Source of the DNA: OLB16 sp964422415
GTDB taxonomy: Bacteria > Hinthialibacterota > Hinthialibacteria > OLB16
Length of the DNA: 64,000 nt
Assembly: GCA_964422415.1 (NCBI GenBank)
Contig: CAYRBI010000008.1
Span: 1 to 64,000, forward strand
Direction: 5' to 3'
Positions within the stretch are counted from its first letter, which is position 1; each line of letters begins with the position of its first letter. Made by a program: the position numbers and the translations under genes. The notes under the pieces were generated by a model, which worked only from the letters and a program-made list of their open reading frames with translations, did not search any database and had not been told where the DNA came from. This document shows, piece after piece, positions 44,650-53,342 of this stretch.

Positions 44650-47600
44650 ATGCGTCGCTTGTTGCTTGTTTCTGTTTTCCTTTTTTCGTTGCCTCTTTCT
44701 CCTTGTTCCGCTTTGGATGATTGGCGCGAGTACGGTCCCCCTGGCGGGGCGATGCTCAGTCTGATCTCAGACAGCAGCCATGAAGTTTTCATCGCGGCAA
44801 CATCCACCCAGGTTTACCGGAGTTATGACACTGGTTTGAACTGGGAAGCGCTCCCCAGTATGCCCGATGCCAGTGGGATCAAGGATGCGGTCCTGGTGGG
44901 AGATTCCGAATCCGGTCTGATGGTGTGCACCAACACCAATGGGATCTATCGCTGGGATCCTTCCTCCCAATCCTGGTTGCTCAAGATCACTGGAATTCAA
45001 TCTTCCTCTCCCTATGCCCTCCAGTTCTTTGATCTGAGCGTGGTGACTTCCACATCCACTCGCGTGTTTGTGGGATGCTCCACTGGTCTGTACTACAGCG
45101 ATAACCGTGGCGACCAATGGTACAAGATCACTCTCCCTTACGAAAACACTTCACCCCAATACAAGATGGTCACCCAAGTGCAGGCCGCCCGGGACGGAAG
45201 CGTGTATGTCTACACCTACACCCCCATCCGGATTGAATCAGATCTGGTGACCGCCTCCTATTTCGTCATGAAACCCGGCCTTCCCTCCACCGCCCTCTCA
45301 GGCGCGATGATCTGGCCGAATCCCAATAACGCCAATGAACTGGTGATGATCTTCAATGGGATCTACTACAGCACGGACCGTGGCGAGAATTGGTCCTCAC
45401 CCAGCGCGGGACAGGTTCCTCCCTCGCCGGTGGCTGTGGATTGGCTGTATGGCAAGCCGACAGTTTTTGGGGTCACCTCCACTTGTGTCCTGAATCGCTC
45501 AACCCTGGCCTGGTCACGGCTCTGGTCCCGTTCCATCCGGACCCAATACCGTGCGGTGGAACGTGATACCGTCTCCGGCCACCTGCTGATCGCCTCGCAA
45601 AGCCGTGGAGTCTGGCGCAGTAATGATATGGGGCAAACCTGGACCTATTCCTCCAACGGGATGAGCGCCTATGGCGCGGTCTATGCGGTGGGGGTAGATC
45701 CCGCCAACTCCTCGATCGTCTATGCCGGAATGCAGACCGAGGGGGTGTGGCGGACCAAGGATGATGGAGCCACCTGGGAGGAACGCAACACCGGCTTCGA
45801 TTCAGATCCAGCCTACAGCGTTTCAATCCGTTCGATTGCAGTCGATCCGGTGCATACCAACCACCTGCTAGCGGGAACCGAAACCCAGGGTGGGACACCG
45901 GCTTGGCTCTATCAAAGCCAGGATAGCGGCCAGCACTGGACCAAGGTCTCCACCGGTCCTACCGGGTTGGCCTACTGCATTTTCTTCGTACCCTCCAACC
46001 CCAGTGTGATCCTGGTGGGCACCGGAATGGATGGAATCTGGCGCAGCCCGGATGATGGGGTGACCTGGTCGCGTGTGGCAGATAAGGAGGTCTACCGGAA
46101 TGTCCTCGACTTCGCCCAGGAGAAAGGGGGACGGATCTTCACCGCACTGATCGGTGGTTTTAATCCCACCAATGGCTACGGATACAGTGATAATACAGGG
46201 ACCACCTGGAATGTGGTGGAGGAAAGCGCTTCCTGTTCTCTGGCGGCGGATCCAGTGCGTGCGGGACGCGTGATGCGCGGTACCGGCTGGTGGGATGCCG
46301 GCGCGGGTATGCTGTACACCTCTAGCAACGGGACCAAGTGGGATGCGGTCAACACGGGCCTCCCCACACGGGTCTATGGATATGACATGGCCGACAGCAC
46401 CGTGGCTGATCCGAATCACTCGGGAACCTACTACACCTTCCTTCCCAATAGTGGCGTCTTCGAAACTGAAAATGATGGAGCAAATTGGACCCAGGTGGGG
46501 ACCCTGACCGAGGGGAATACCCTGGAGTTCTCTACCCGCAAACAGGGAACCTTATTCGTAGGACGCGGATATGAGGGCATCTGGTATTACCAGACCGCCG
46601 AAGCGATGCCCACTCCAACTCCAAGTGTCTCGCCGACACCGAATGTCACTCCCACCTACACGCCGCCTCCTTGGTTCCCGCCGATGGCCACTAAGACTCC
46701 AACGATTCCGGCACAGCCGAATGTGGGAGCTGCGGATGATGCCACCTGGTTTTCACCCACCAATCCCAAAGCAGGCGAAAGTGTCTCTGTCGGATCCTTA
46801 CTCTTCAACAATTCAACTACCGCTGTTTCGAATATCCGTGTCGATTTCTATGTGGGAACCGATCTGAACAATCTTCCACTGCTTTCCACGGTCACTGTAC
46901 CGTCACTGGCGGCGCGTTCACGCCTTCCAGTCCAATCAGTATCCAATTTTCTGACCCCCACCGCTGGAACCTACTATGTGAAGGTCAAAATCGACCCACT
47001 CAATGCGGTCTCTGAATATGATGAGACCGACAACGAGGTCCAAACCGCCTTCTATGCACGTTTTGGAGGTGCCGATAAGACTCCCCCCACTGGTTCTATT
47101 CGTATTGATAGCGGTAGCCTGTTCACCTATGACATGAATGTCCATCTGGACCTGAATACCACGGATACAGGCAGCGGAGTGGGTTACATGTATGTGACCG
47201 GGTGGGTGTATGACCCACGTTTCGGCGGCCTGGCCAAGTACTATGAGAGCGGTTGGATCGATTACCTTGCGAGCGCCAGTTTCCTGATTGAGGGAGGATA
47301 CTTCGAAGCTCTCTCGGTGACATATGCCGATCTGGATGAAAATGTCTCGGACACTTATTGGGCGGTGACCAACTATTACCCCACTGAATACACGGAATTC
47401 GTCTTCTGGGATGAGTCGCTGTATTACCCCATGTATCTCACCACCGGGGCCAATGTCACCCTCACGGTCAACCATGTCTTTGGCGACAGCGACCTGTATG
47501 TGATCGCCCCTTCGACACCGGATGGCTACTACGACTGGTCGAGTGTTCACGATGGCATCACCACGGAAAATATATCCTTCACCGCACCTGAAACCGGTGT

Positions 47601-47958
47601 TTATTGGACGGTCGTCTTTGGGTATGACTTCTCGGAGTACCGTCTGCTCTGCAGCGGAAGCATGGGATCAAAGGAGTTGGTAAAGACACCGTCGTTACTG
47701 GCCAAAGGAACCCGCCGTAGCCCTGATTTCAACCCACCCCCGGTAGACACAGAGCTCCCGGAAAAGATTTTGATTCCTTCCTTCAGCGCGGATCTCTATC
47801 CAGATGGCACGGTTGACTACAAGGACCTTTTCAAACTGTCGAGATTGTGGGGAAAGGCCATGGGCGATGCGGGTTATGATGCCCGCTTGGGGGGCGTTGA
47901 TACAGACCACCGCATCGGAGGAACACATTTACTGCAATGGTTGGGAATACGGCGGTAA
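44650..47958 (+). CDS. Large secreted beta-propeller protein with CARDB, PPC and dockerin-like tail
   Basis: A 1102-residue exported protein. Signal peptide MRRLLLVSVFLFSLPLSPCSA starts at ATG 44650, which follows GGAGG at a 6-base gap. Residues about 25-640 are repeated BNR/sortilin-like blades (YRSYDTGLNWEALP, YYSTDRGENW, WRSNDMGQTW, WRTKDDGATWEE, YQSQDSGQHW, WRSPDDGVTW). A Pro/Thr linker leads to a CARDB domain (VSVGSLLFNNSTTAVSNIRVDFYVG), then beta domains including a PPC-like one (DSDLYVIAP) and a dockerin-type end (DLYPDGTVDYKDLFKLSRLWGKA). It probably binds or processes polysaccharide at the cell surface; no catalytic residues identified. Confidence 0.8.
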   Translation: MRRLLLVSVFLFSLPLSPCSALDDWREYGPPGGAMLSLISDSSHEVFIAATSTQVYRSYDTGLNWEALPSMPDASGIKDAVLVGDSESGLMVCTNTNGIYRWDPSSQSWLLKITGIQSSSPYALQFFDLSVVTSTSTRVFVGCSTGLYYSDNRGDQWYKITLPYENTSPQYKMVTQVQAARDGSVYVYTYTPIRIESDLVTASYFVMKPGLPSTALSGAMIWPNPNNANELVMIFNGIYYSTDRGENWSSPSAGQVPPSPVAVDWLYGKPTVFGVTSTCVLNRSTLAWSRLWSRSIRTQYRAVERDTVSGHLLIASQSRGVWRSNDMGQTWTYSSNGMSAYGAVYAVGVDPANSSIVYAGMQTEGVWRTKDDGATWEERNTGFDSDPAYSVSIRSIAVDPVHTNHLLAGTETQGGTPAWLYQSQDSGQHWTKVSTGPTGLAYCIFFVPSNPSVILVGTGMDGIWRSPDDGVTWSRVADKEVYRNVLDFAQEKGGRIFTALIGGFNPTNGYGYSDNTGTTWNVVEESASCSLAADPVRAGRVMRGTGWWDAGAGMLYTSSNGTKWDAVNTGLPTRVYGYDMADSTVADPNHSGTYYTFLPNSGVFETENDGANWTQVGTLTEGNTLEFSTRKQGTLFVGRGYEGIWYYQTAEAMPTPTPSVSPTPNVTPTYTPPPWFPPMATKTPTIPAQPNVGAADDATWFSPTNPKAGESVSVGSLLFNNSTTAVSNIRVDFYVGTDLNNLPLLSTVTVPSLAARSRLPVQSVSNFLTPTAGTYYVKVKIDPLNAVSEYDETDNEVQTAFYARFGGADKTPPTGSIRIDSGSLFTYDMNVHLDLNTTDTGSGVGYMYVTGWVYDPRFGGLAKYYESGWIDYLASASFLIEGGYFEALSVTYADLDENVSDTYWAVTNYYPTEYTEFVFWDESLYYPMYLTTGANVTLTVNHVFGDSDLYVIAPSTPDGYYDWSSVHDGITTENISFTAPETGVYWTVVFGYDFSEYRLLCSGSMGSKELVKTPSLLAKGTRRSPDFNPPPVDTELPEKILIPSFSADLYPDGTVDYKDLFKLSRLWGKAMGDAGYDARLGGVDTDHRIGGTHLLQWLGIRR

Positions 47959-48115
47959 GGGGCCGCTACAGACTGAACAACATTACATGAGAGAAGAACT
48001 CTTTTTGAAAATGCATATGGGATGAATCTTCACAAACTGATTCCCCACACCTAGACTTGCCTAGGTCAAAGGAAATCGTCAACAGCCAGAGACGTGCGGC
48101 GAAGGATCTGGGACA

Positions 48116-48616
48116 ATGAAGATTGTCGGGGATTATTTGCACCAAAAAGCACTGAAGCTTACGAATAACCCAGAAGAAATGGACCTCTTTGCAAGGAGTG
48201 CTTTCAACCGGTACTACTACGCTTGTTTTCATCTAGCCCGAAATCTGGTTGCCGACATTCATCCCACTTCTGTGGGAGCAAATCACAAACAATTTCATGA
48301 AACAATTCTAACCACAACTATCCAGAGCGAGATAAAGAAAATTGCGGAAAACCAGTTGAAGAAAAAAGTCATCGACAGATCGCACTTTTCCTCCATCGTA
48401 TCAAGCTCGAAAAGATCACTCAGTCAACTTGAAGATATACTCAGACGAGCATACTCGGTAAGGTGTATCGCCGACTATCATGGAGAGGAAGTGGTCTGCC
48501 TAGAAGGAGGAAACCTTACTCTTACAGGGAAGACATTACACGAGGCCAGTATGTGGCCAAAACGGGCCGCCATATACTGCAAGGAAATTAAGAAGCAATG
48601 GGATGAAATAGGATGA
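48116..48616 (+). CDS. HEPN-like protein, candidate retron toxin component
   Basis: A 166-residue helical protein. The first helices (FARSAFNRYYYACFHLARNL, 25-44) match the opening of HEPN domains. Near the C-terminal part RCIADYH (116-122) gives R-x5-H, fitting the R-x4-6-H catalytic motif of HEPN ribonucleases. It is the first gene of a three-gene A/T-richer block, 6 bases before the winged-helix gene and about 0.9 kb before a reverse transcriptase. Family assignment is by pattern only. If right, it would be an RNA-cutting effector held in check until the retron is triggered. An ACCTAG/CTAGGT dyad lies upstream near 48050. Confidence 0.6.
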   Translation: MKIVGDYLHQKALKLTNNPEEMDLFARSAFNRYYYACFHLARNLVADIHPTSVGANHKQFHETILTTTIQSEIKKIAENQLKKKVIDRSHFSSIVSSSKRSLSQLEDILRRAYSVRCIADYHGEEVVCLEGGNLTLTGKTLHEASMWPKRAAIYCKEIKKQWDEIG

Positions 48617-48622
48617 AATAGG

Positions 48623-49390
48623 ATGAGACCTGAGTCAGAGGTAATCGAGACAGTTAGACAGGTCGTGAAGAAGTGGTTTCCACGAGTCTGGCGGCACGCC
48701 TCTGTATGGCTTATAGAGGATCGTCTTATCGTCGATATACCGTTCCCGATCTCCCAAGAGAATAACAAAGGAACCCCTGTTACGGGGAGGCGGCTTGCCA
48801 ACCTCAAGAATGCACTTGAGGCAGCCACCAACCTTCAAGTTACTCTTGTTTTGAAATCTCCAGAGAATCAGGGGGACCTGGAAAATGGGATAAATGCTCT
48901 TATAAACACCATTCAACCAGGAGCGATTGACCAAGTCCTTATATCATCTCCCCTCTCAAACACTGTCGATGTTATCATGACTGTCAATAGTGGAAGATCC
49001 ACTCTGTCGTCTGGAGCATCCGAGAAAATCAAATCCGTTGTTCAACGGTGTATATCCTTGGCGGGGCTGGAAGTAGGATCTATACATATCATTGGTTTCC
49101 AGAAGGAACTACCAACCACTAGCCAAATTCTTGCCTCTCTCAAGACCATTCAACCAGCTCAGGCAGGAGATCTAGCGGCATGGTTAATTAACAAAGGGTT
49201 TGGTATTCCAAGAGAGAAGTGGGTTGAGTCTCAGATGGATGCCCTTCGGAAGAAGGGGCTCGTAGCATCTTTGAAAACTAAATCCTACGTTCTAACACAA
49301 TCCGGACTTGAAGCAGTTCCAGGTATCAAAGGCAGTGTTAAAAGCGATGTGGCTCGCGCACTTGCCATGCGTGGAAGGAAGTGGGTATGA
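48623..49390 (+). CDS. Winged-helix protein of the retron-like locus
   Basis: A 255-residue protein of no family I can name. Residues about 1-155 alternate strands and helices (RHASVWLIEDRLIVDIPFP, LQVTLVLKSP, TVDVIMTVNSG). Residues about 170-235 look like a winged helix (AGDLAAWLINKGFGIPREKWVESQMDALRKKGLV, then wing KTKSYVLTQSGLEAV). It follows the HEPN-like gene at 6 bases. Its last about 20 bases contain the a1-like arm of the candidate msr-msd RNA, so gene and non-coding RNA overlap. Its probable job is DNA or msDNA recognition within a tripartite retron complex, by analogy with other retron accessory proteins. Confidence 0.6.
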   Translation: MRPESEVIETVRQVVKKWFPRVWRHASVWLIEDRLIVDIPFPISQENNKGTPVTGRRLANLKNALEAATNLQVTLVLKSPENQGDLENGINALINTIQPGAIDQVLISSPLSNTVDVIMTVNSGRSTLSSGASEKIKSVVQRCISLAGLEVGSIHIIGFQKELPTTSQILASLKTIQPAQAGDLAAWLINKGFGIPREKWVESQMDALRKKGLVASLKTKSYVLTQSGLEAVPGIKGSVKSDVARALAMRGRKWV

Positions 49391-49528
49391 TAACCTCAGG
49401 AGTGGTGGAGTGGAGAATGCGAGGGGATGAATCATCCCCGCAAAAGCGGTGGTTTCGGTTTGAAGGGCGCCGCCCGGATGGGAGTCGCTCCTTCGAATCA
49501 ACTCCCATCCGGGCGGCTTCCTTTACGC
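49369..49528 (+). ncRNA. Candidate retron msr-msd RNA
   Basis: Immediately before the reverse transcriptase lies a perfect 17-bp stem, GCCGCCCGGATGGGAGT (49469-49485) with ACTCCCATCCGGGCGGC (49501-49517), around a 15-base loop, as expected for an msd hairpin. Upstream stems GGGGAT-GAATC-ATCCCC and CCGC-AAAA-GCGG fit msr hairpins. Flanking arms GCGTGGAAGGAAG (49369-49381) and CTTCCTTTACGC (49517-49528) can pair over 12 positions with two G-U pairs and one bulged A, resembling the a1/a2 duplex that primes reverse transcription. The branching G is not identified. The alternative is a plain terminator for the preceding gene. Confidence 0.6.
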
Positions 49529-49556
49529 AAGTCAACGTGACTTGGCTGGATGCCAG

Positions 49557-50525
49557 ATGATCGCTCCACCGCTCCTTGTTTCCTTCCCAGATGCTCAGTC
49601 TTTCCTCTCAGTACTAAACGAGGAGTGTAGAGTTCGCTGCTCTCAAGAAGTCATATATCACTCCTCTAGGAAACTGCCCCCGATTGTTTCAAAAAGATCT
49701 CTTGCTGTCCTTTTTGGGTACTCACCAAGATTTGTCGGGGCAATGTGTGTTCGACCTCAGAGGTATTACCGCCACTTCCTCATACCGAAGGGAAAAAAGT
49801 CTCGTAAGATTGACGCTCCCCGAACTTCACTAAAGGTTATTCAGACATGGTTCGGATACCATCTCTCACGTGCCATAGTCCTTCCAGATTGTGTCCATGG
49901 ATTCGTTCCAGGAAGATCGACCACCTCAGCTGCCCATGTACACTGTGGGGCTGAATGGGTGGTGACCCTCGACATTCAAGATTTCTTCCCTTCGACTGGT
50001 GAGAGTCACATCAGGGATTGTTTATTGGAACTTGGGTATAGCAATGAGGGTACGACTCTCATTCTACAACTTATGACTTTGGATGGTTATCTCCCGCAAG
50101 GGTCACCTGCGAGCCCAGTCCTCTCGAATCTTGCGTTCCAGCACTCAGACTGGGAAATTATACAGCTTTGTCAGAAATTCTGTATTCAATATACTCGGTA
50201 TGCTGACGACCTCGTATTTTCAGGAAAAGGGCAAGTCCCGGACACGCTTGTTAATGATGTAACCAAGATTATTGAACGGAGAGGTTGGCGGATTGCGTCA
50301 AGCAAGACTCGAATCAGGCACCTGCCACAATCACTGAAGGTGTTAGGGCTATTGGTTCACGGAGCCATACCAAGGCTGCCAAAACGATACAGGAACCAAC
50401 TTAGGGCAATGAAGCATCTACTTGACACCAAATCTTTGAGTGAACCAACACTAAAGGTATTCAAAGGGCACGTGGCATATGCCATGTCAACCTCACAAAC
50501 CGGGAATGGGACAAGGAAGGGATGA
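49557..50525 (+). CDS. Retron-type reverse transcriptase
   Basis: A 322-residue single-domain RT that would copy msd RNA into msDNA. RT motifs are in order: HFLIPKGKKSRKIDAP (74-88), VHGFVPGRSTTS (113-124), catalytic Asp139 in TLDIQDFFPS, LPQGSPASPVLSNLAF (179-194), YADD (215-218) and KVLGLLVHG (261-269). Retron hallmarks are partly modified: the NAxxH motif reads AAHVH after SITN-like STTS, and the VTG triplet reads VLG. Size fits retron RTs; there is no maturase or endonuclease domain as in group II introns. Start ATG 49557 is preferred; TTG 49542 is possible. It belongs with the two upstream genes and the hairpin RNA. Confidence 0.9.
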   Translation: MIAPPLLVSFPDAQSFLSVLNEECRVRCSQEVIYHSSRKLPPIVSKRSLAVLFGYSPRFVGAMCVRPQRYYRHFLIPKGKKSRKIDAPRTSLKVIQTWFGYHLSRAIVLPDCVHGFVPGRSTTSAAHVHCGAEWVVTLDIQDFFPSTGESHIRDCLLELGYSNEGTTLILQLMTLDGYLPQGSPASPVLSNLAFQHSDWEIIQLCQKFCIQYTRYADDLVFSGKGQVPDTLVNDVTKIIERRGWRIASSKTRIRHLPQSLKVLGLLVHGAIPRLPKRYRNQLRAMKHLLDTKSLSEPTLKVFKGHVAYAMSTSQTGNGTRKG

Positions 50526-50601
50526 ACGAGTATTGTTGCCATTCTCTTTTTTTCCCTGCATCTGAATCTACCTCATGTAATTCTATACAACACTCTGTAG
50601 T

Positions 50602-50629
50602 GGGGGGCCGCTCCTACGAGCAGTCCCCC
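50602..50629 (+). terminator. Terminator-like hairpin after the RT gene
   Basis: GGGGGGCCGCTC pairs with GAGCAGTCCCCC over 12 positions with one mismatch and one G-U pair, around loop CTAC. No long T-run follows, so it is a probable but imperfect terminator. Confidence 0.5.
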
Positions 50630-50657
50630 ATTATAGATGGATTTTCTTCCGTCTCTC

Positions 50658-50846
50658 TCATTCCCGCCAATAATTCTGAAAGTCCAAAACCTCATACTTT
50701 TGACGCTCACCTTTTTGCGATTGCCCCAACAGTTCTAAAAGGTCACGTGCGTCGATCATGCCATCACCCACACCCACCGGCCAGACATCATAGTTGGAAG
50801 ACGATGTGATTTGCGCAGATTCATGGTCGGCTTGACTTAGCTCCAC
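50658..50846 (-). pseudogene. Remnant of a dockerin-like protein C terminus
   Basis: The 62-residue frame contains YDVWPVGVGDGMIDARDLLELL, split here as GVGDGMIDARDLLELLGQ. This resembles the DG..D..DLL.LL end of dockerin-like tails such as that of the beta-propeller protein at 44.6-48 kb. The segment lacks any upstream domain, and the Met is not preceded by an RBS. It is probably the leftover 3' end of a gene lost by deletion. Confidence 0.45.
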
Positions 50847-50902
50847 ACTTTGTTTCGTTCATTCTTCCTTGACACCCCCCCTCTGGATGCTACTTTTCCC
50901 AC

Positions 50903-53074
50903 ATGAATCCCACACCCTGCCTGTTTGGTTTCGGACTTCACAATCACCAGCCTGTCGGGAACTTCGAGTCCATCTTCGAGGAGGCTTATCAGAAGGCCTA
51001 TCTCCCCTTCCTGGATGTCTTCGAGCAGCATGAGGGTATCCGGATCACACAGCACTTTACCGGCATCCTTCTGGATTGGTTCGAAAACCATCACCCGAAG
51101 TTCATAGACCGGATCGGGAAGTTGGTGGATGTAGGACGCATCGAGCTGATGGGCGGAGGTTACTACGAGCCAATCTTGGTGATGTTGCCCAAGGGCGACA
51201 GCGGTGAGCAGCTGGAAGCCCTTAACGAAAGGATTCGTTCACGGTTCGGCCAGCGCCCCAAGGGGGCCTGGGTGGCCGAACGGATCTGGGAGCCCTCGTT
51301 GACCAGCCTGTACGCAGAGGCAGGTCTGGAGTATGTGGTTCTGGATGATGCTCACTTCAAAATGGCCGGGCTAAGAGAAGACCAGCTCACTGGTCCCTTC
51401 ATGACCGAAGACCAGGGGTTAACCCTGACCGTCTTCCCCATCAGCCAGAAACTCCGCTACATCATTCCCTTCCACCAGGTTGAGGAGACGATTGAATACC
51501 TGAAATCTTTCCCGTCTGGCAAGGGGACACGCTGTGTCATCATGGCCGATGATGGTGAGAAATTCGGTATCTGGCCCGAGACCTACAAATCAGTGTATGA
51601 GGAGGAATGGCTGGAGGAGTTCTTCACCGCTCTGGAGAAGGAATCCAAATGGCTAGAGATGGTGACCTTCTCCGAGGCCCGTAATCGCTGTTCCTCACAG
51701 GGGTTGGTGTACCTGCCCACCGCTTCATACTCCGAGATGATGGACTGGGCTCTCCCCTGGGAAGAGGGACGTGCCATCGAGGATTTTCGTAAACATCTGC
51801 CGGAGAAGACCCGTCAGCGTTATGGACGATTCATCAAAGGCAGCTTCTGGCGCTCCTTCCTCACCAAGTACCGTGAAATTCAGCACCTTCACCGCAAGGT
51901 ACTGTCAGTGAGCGAATCGATTCACAAACTGCCGGAGGATTCCCCCGCCAAGCAAGAGGCGCTCCGTTATCTATGGGCCGCTGAATGCAACTGCGGTTAC
52001 TGGCATGGAGTCTTCGGCGGCATCTACCTCAACCATATCCGCGCGGAGAACTACCACAACCTGATCCTGGCCGAGCAGGCTGTTCGTTCCGCCGGACAGA
52101 AAACCGGGCAGACCATCCATTTCCGCCATTGGGACTTCTTCCGTGATGGTGGCGATGCTCTCGAAGTAACCACCCCCACCGCTCATCTCCTCTTCGATCT
52201 GGAGGATGATGGCTCGTTGGTGGAATGGGACTTCCTCCCCAAAGCTTGGAACCTGGTCAACACACTCTCGCGCCATCCAGAAACCTATCACCGTGACCTG
52301 CTTGAAATGGCCAATAAGCCCACCGAGGAGGGGCATGCCGCCTCGATCCATGATCTCCACCGTACCAAGGAAAAGGGACTTGAACGCCTTCTGGTGTATG
52401 ATCCTTACCGGCGGGGAGGAAATATACTTCACTTCCTGAAGCCAGGATTGGCGCTGGAGAAGTTCACCGCCAATCCCGCTTTGGATCTGCGCGAGAAACC
52501 CTCCGGGAAAGCCAAAGTACACTACGAGACCACCCCATCTGGGTGTGAAATCACTTTTTCCTCCGTGGAGAAGGTCAAGAACCACGCGGGAAGGATCTCC
52601 ACTGTGGAGGTACAGCGCATCTGGACCTATGACTCCGTACGGGATGAGTGGATATTGGAGTTACGCTTACAAAACCAATCACTGGATGGAGTGACCTTCG
52701 ATCTGGGGATGGAATTCGGCTGGTCGCTCAACGCGGGCGCCACCTATGACCGGTTTTACCGGATCGATGGCCAAGCCCCCGAGGACCCGAGCCTGGGAAG
52801 CGTAGGTGAAAGCTCTGGAGTAGGTTCAGTAAGCTTGACCGAAGATTGGTGGGGGATTCGGATCGAGTTTCAATTCGAGAAACGCGCCAAGGTATGGCGT
52901 TTCCCTATCGAGACCGTGTCAAGCTCGGAGGGTGGTTTTGAACGCACCTATCAGAGTAGTGTGGTCATTCCCTCCTGGCCGGTGACACTCACGCCGGGGG
53001 GTGATGTGGATGCGGTGTGGTCCACCCGGTTTCATCTCAAGATACACAACCTTCCCCATGGGGGTGCTGCATGA
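50903..53074 (+). CDS. GH57 alpha-amylase / 4-alpha-glucanotransferase
   Basis: A 723-residue intracellular glucan enzyme. GH57 motifs are clear: LHNHQPVGNF near the N terminus, MGGGYYEPIL, AERIWEPSL with the catalytic Glu and IMADDGEKFGIWP with the catalytic Asp. The middle (DUF1925-like) and C-terminal beta-sandwich (DUF1926-like, about 400-715) match the 4-alpha-glucanotransferase/alpha-amylase subgroup. It would disproportionate or hydrolyse alpha-1,4-glucans such as glycogen. No signal peptide. Its stop overlaps the start of the zinc-ribbon gene. No glycogen synthase is in the window. Confidence 0.94.
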   Translation: MNPTPCLFGFGLHNHQPVGNFESIFEEAYQKAYLPFLDVFEQHEGIRITQHFTGILLDWFENHHPKFIDRIGKLVDVGRIELMGGGYYEPILVMLPKGDSGEQLEALNERIRSRFGQRPKGAWVAERIWEPSLTSLYAEAGLEYVVLDDAHFKMAGLREDQLTGPFMTEDQGLTLTVFPISQKLRYIIPFHQVEETIEYLKSFPSGKGTRCVIMADDGEKFGIWPETYKSVYEEEWLEEFFTALEKESKWLEMVTFSEARNRCSSQGLVYLPTASYSEMMDWALPWEEGRAIEDFRKHLPEKTRQRYGRFIKGSFWRSFLTKYREIQHLHRKVLSVSESIHKLPEDSPAKQEALRYLWAAECNCGYWHGVFGGIYLNHIRAENYHNLILAEQAVRSAGQKTGQTIHFRHWDFFRDGGDALEVTTPTAHLLFDLEDDGSLVEWDFLPKAWNLVNTLSRHPETYHRDLLEMANKPTEEGHAASIHDLHRTKEKGLERLLVYDPYRRGGNILHFLKPGLALEKFTANPALDLREKPSGKAKVHYETTPSGCEITFSSVEKVKNHAGRISTVEVQRIWTYDSVRDEWILELRLQNQSLDGVTFDLGMEFGWSLNAGATYDRFYRIDGQAPEDPSLGSVGESSGVGSVSLTEDWWGIRIEFQFEKRAKVWRFPIETVSSSEGGFERTYQSSVVIPSWPVTLTPGGDVDAVWSTRFHLKIHNLPHGGAA

Positions 53075-53310
53075 ATATCGAGGCTTTGAAAGAGTCCTAT
53101 CAGTGCCCTAAATGCAAGGGGAAGCATCCGCTTCTGACCGAGCACGCCATTCCCCGTGGCGGCCCGGCGAAGATCCCACTCCCGATTCTGGACCGCTATC
53201 TCTTCGTAACCTGCTCACTGTGCGGATACACAGAGACTTACAATTTAAAGGTCATCGAGCGTGTCGAGGAAAAAGCCGGGCAAGCAGTGGCGCAGGAGGT
53301 CCGGCGGTAA
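53071..53310 (+). CDS. Zinc-ribbon protein (YpzJ/COG3478-like)
   Basis: A 79-residue protein with YQCPKCKGKH and VTCSLCGYTETYNLKV, a two-knuckle zinc ribbon of the kind annotated as nucleic-acid-binding. ATG 53071 overlaps the GH57 stop (ATGA); a longer frame would run back into the enzyme gene. Function unknown; coupling to GH57 is only translational. Confidence 0.75.
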   Translation: MNIEALKESYQCPKCKGKHPLLTEHAIPRGGPAKIPLPILDRYLFVTCSLCGYTETYNLKVIERVEEKAGQAVAQEVRR

Positions 53311-53342
53311 AAACCATCTACCGGGGAGGATGAATCGCGCCC

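Larger units (their letters stand above)
50526..50902. other. Gap between retron RT and GH57 gene
   Basis: The gap contains a terminator-like hairpin (50602-50629), a short minus-strand relic of a secreted protein tail (50658-50846) and the weak leader of the GH57 gene. No intact gene is supported. Confidence 0.5.

Noticed and set aside
49461..49525. Simple terminator for the winged-helix gene
   Set aside because: Not excluded, but the position directly before an RT and the complementary outer arms favour an msr-msd RNA; no T-run follows the hairpin.
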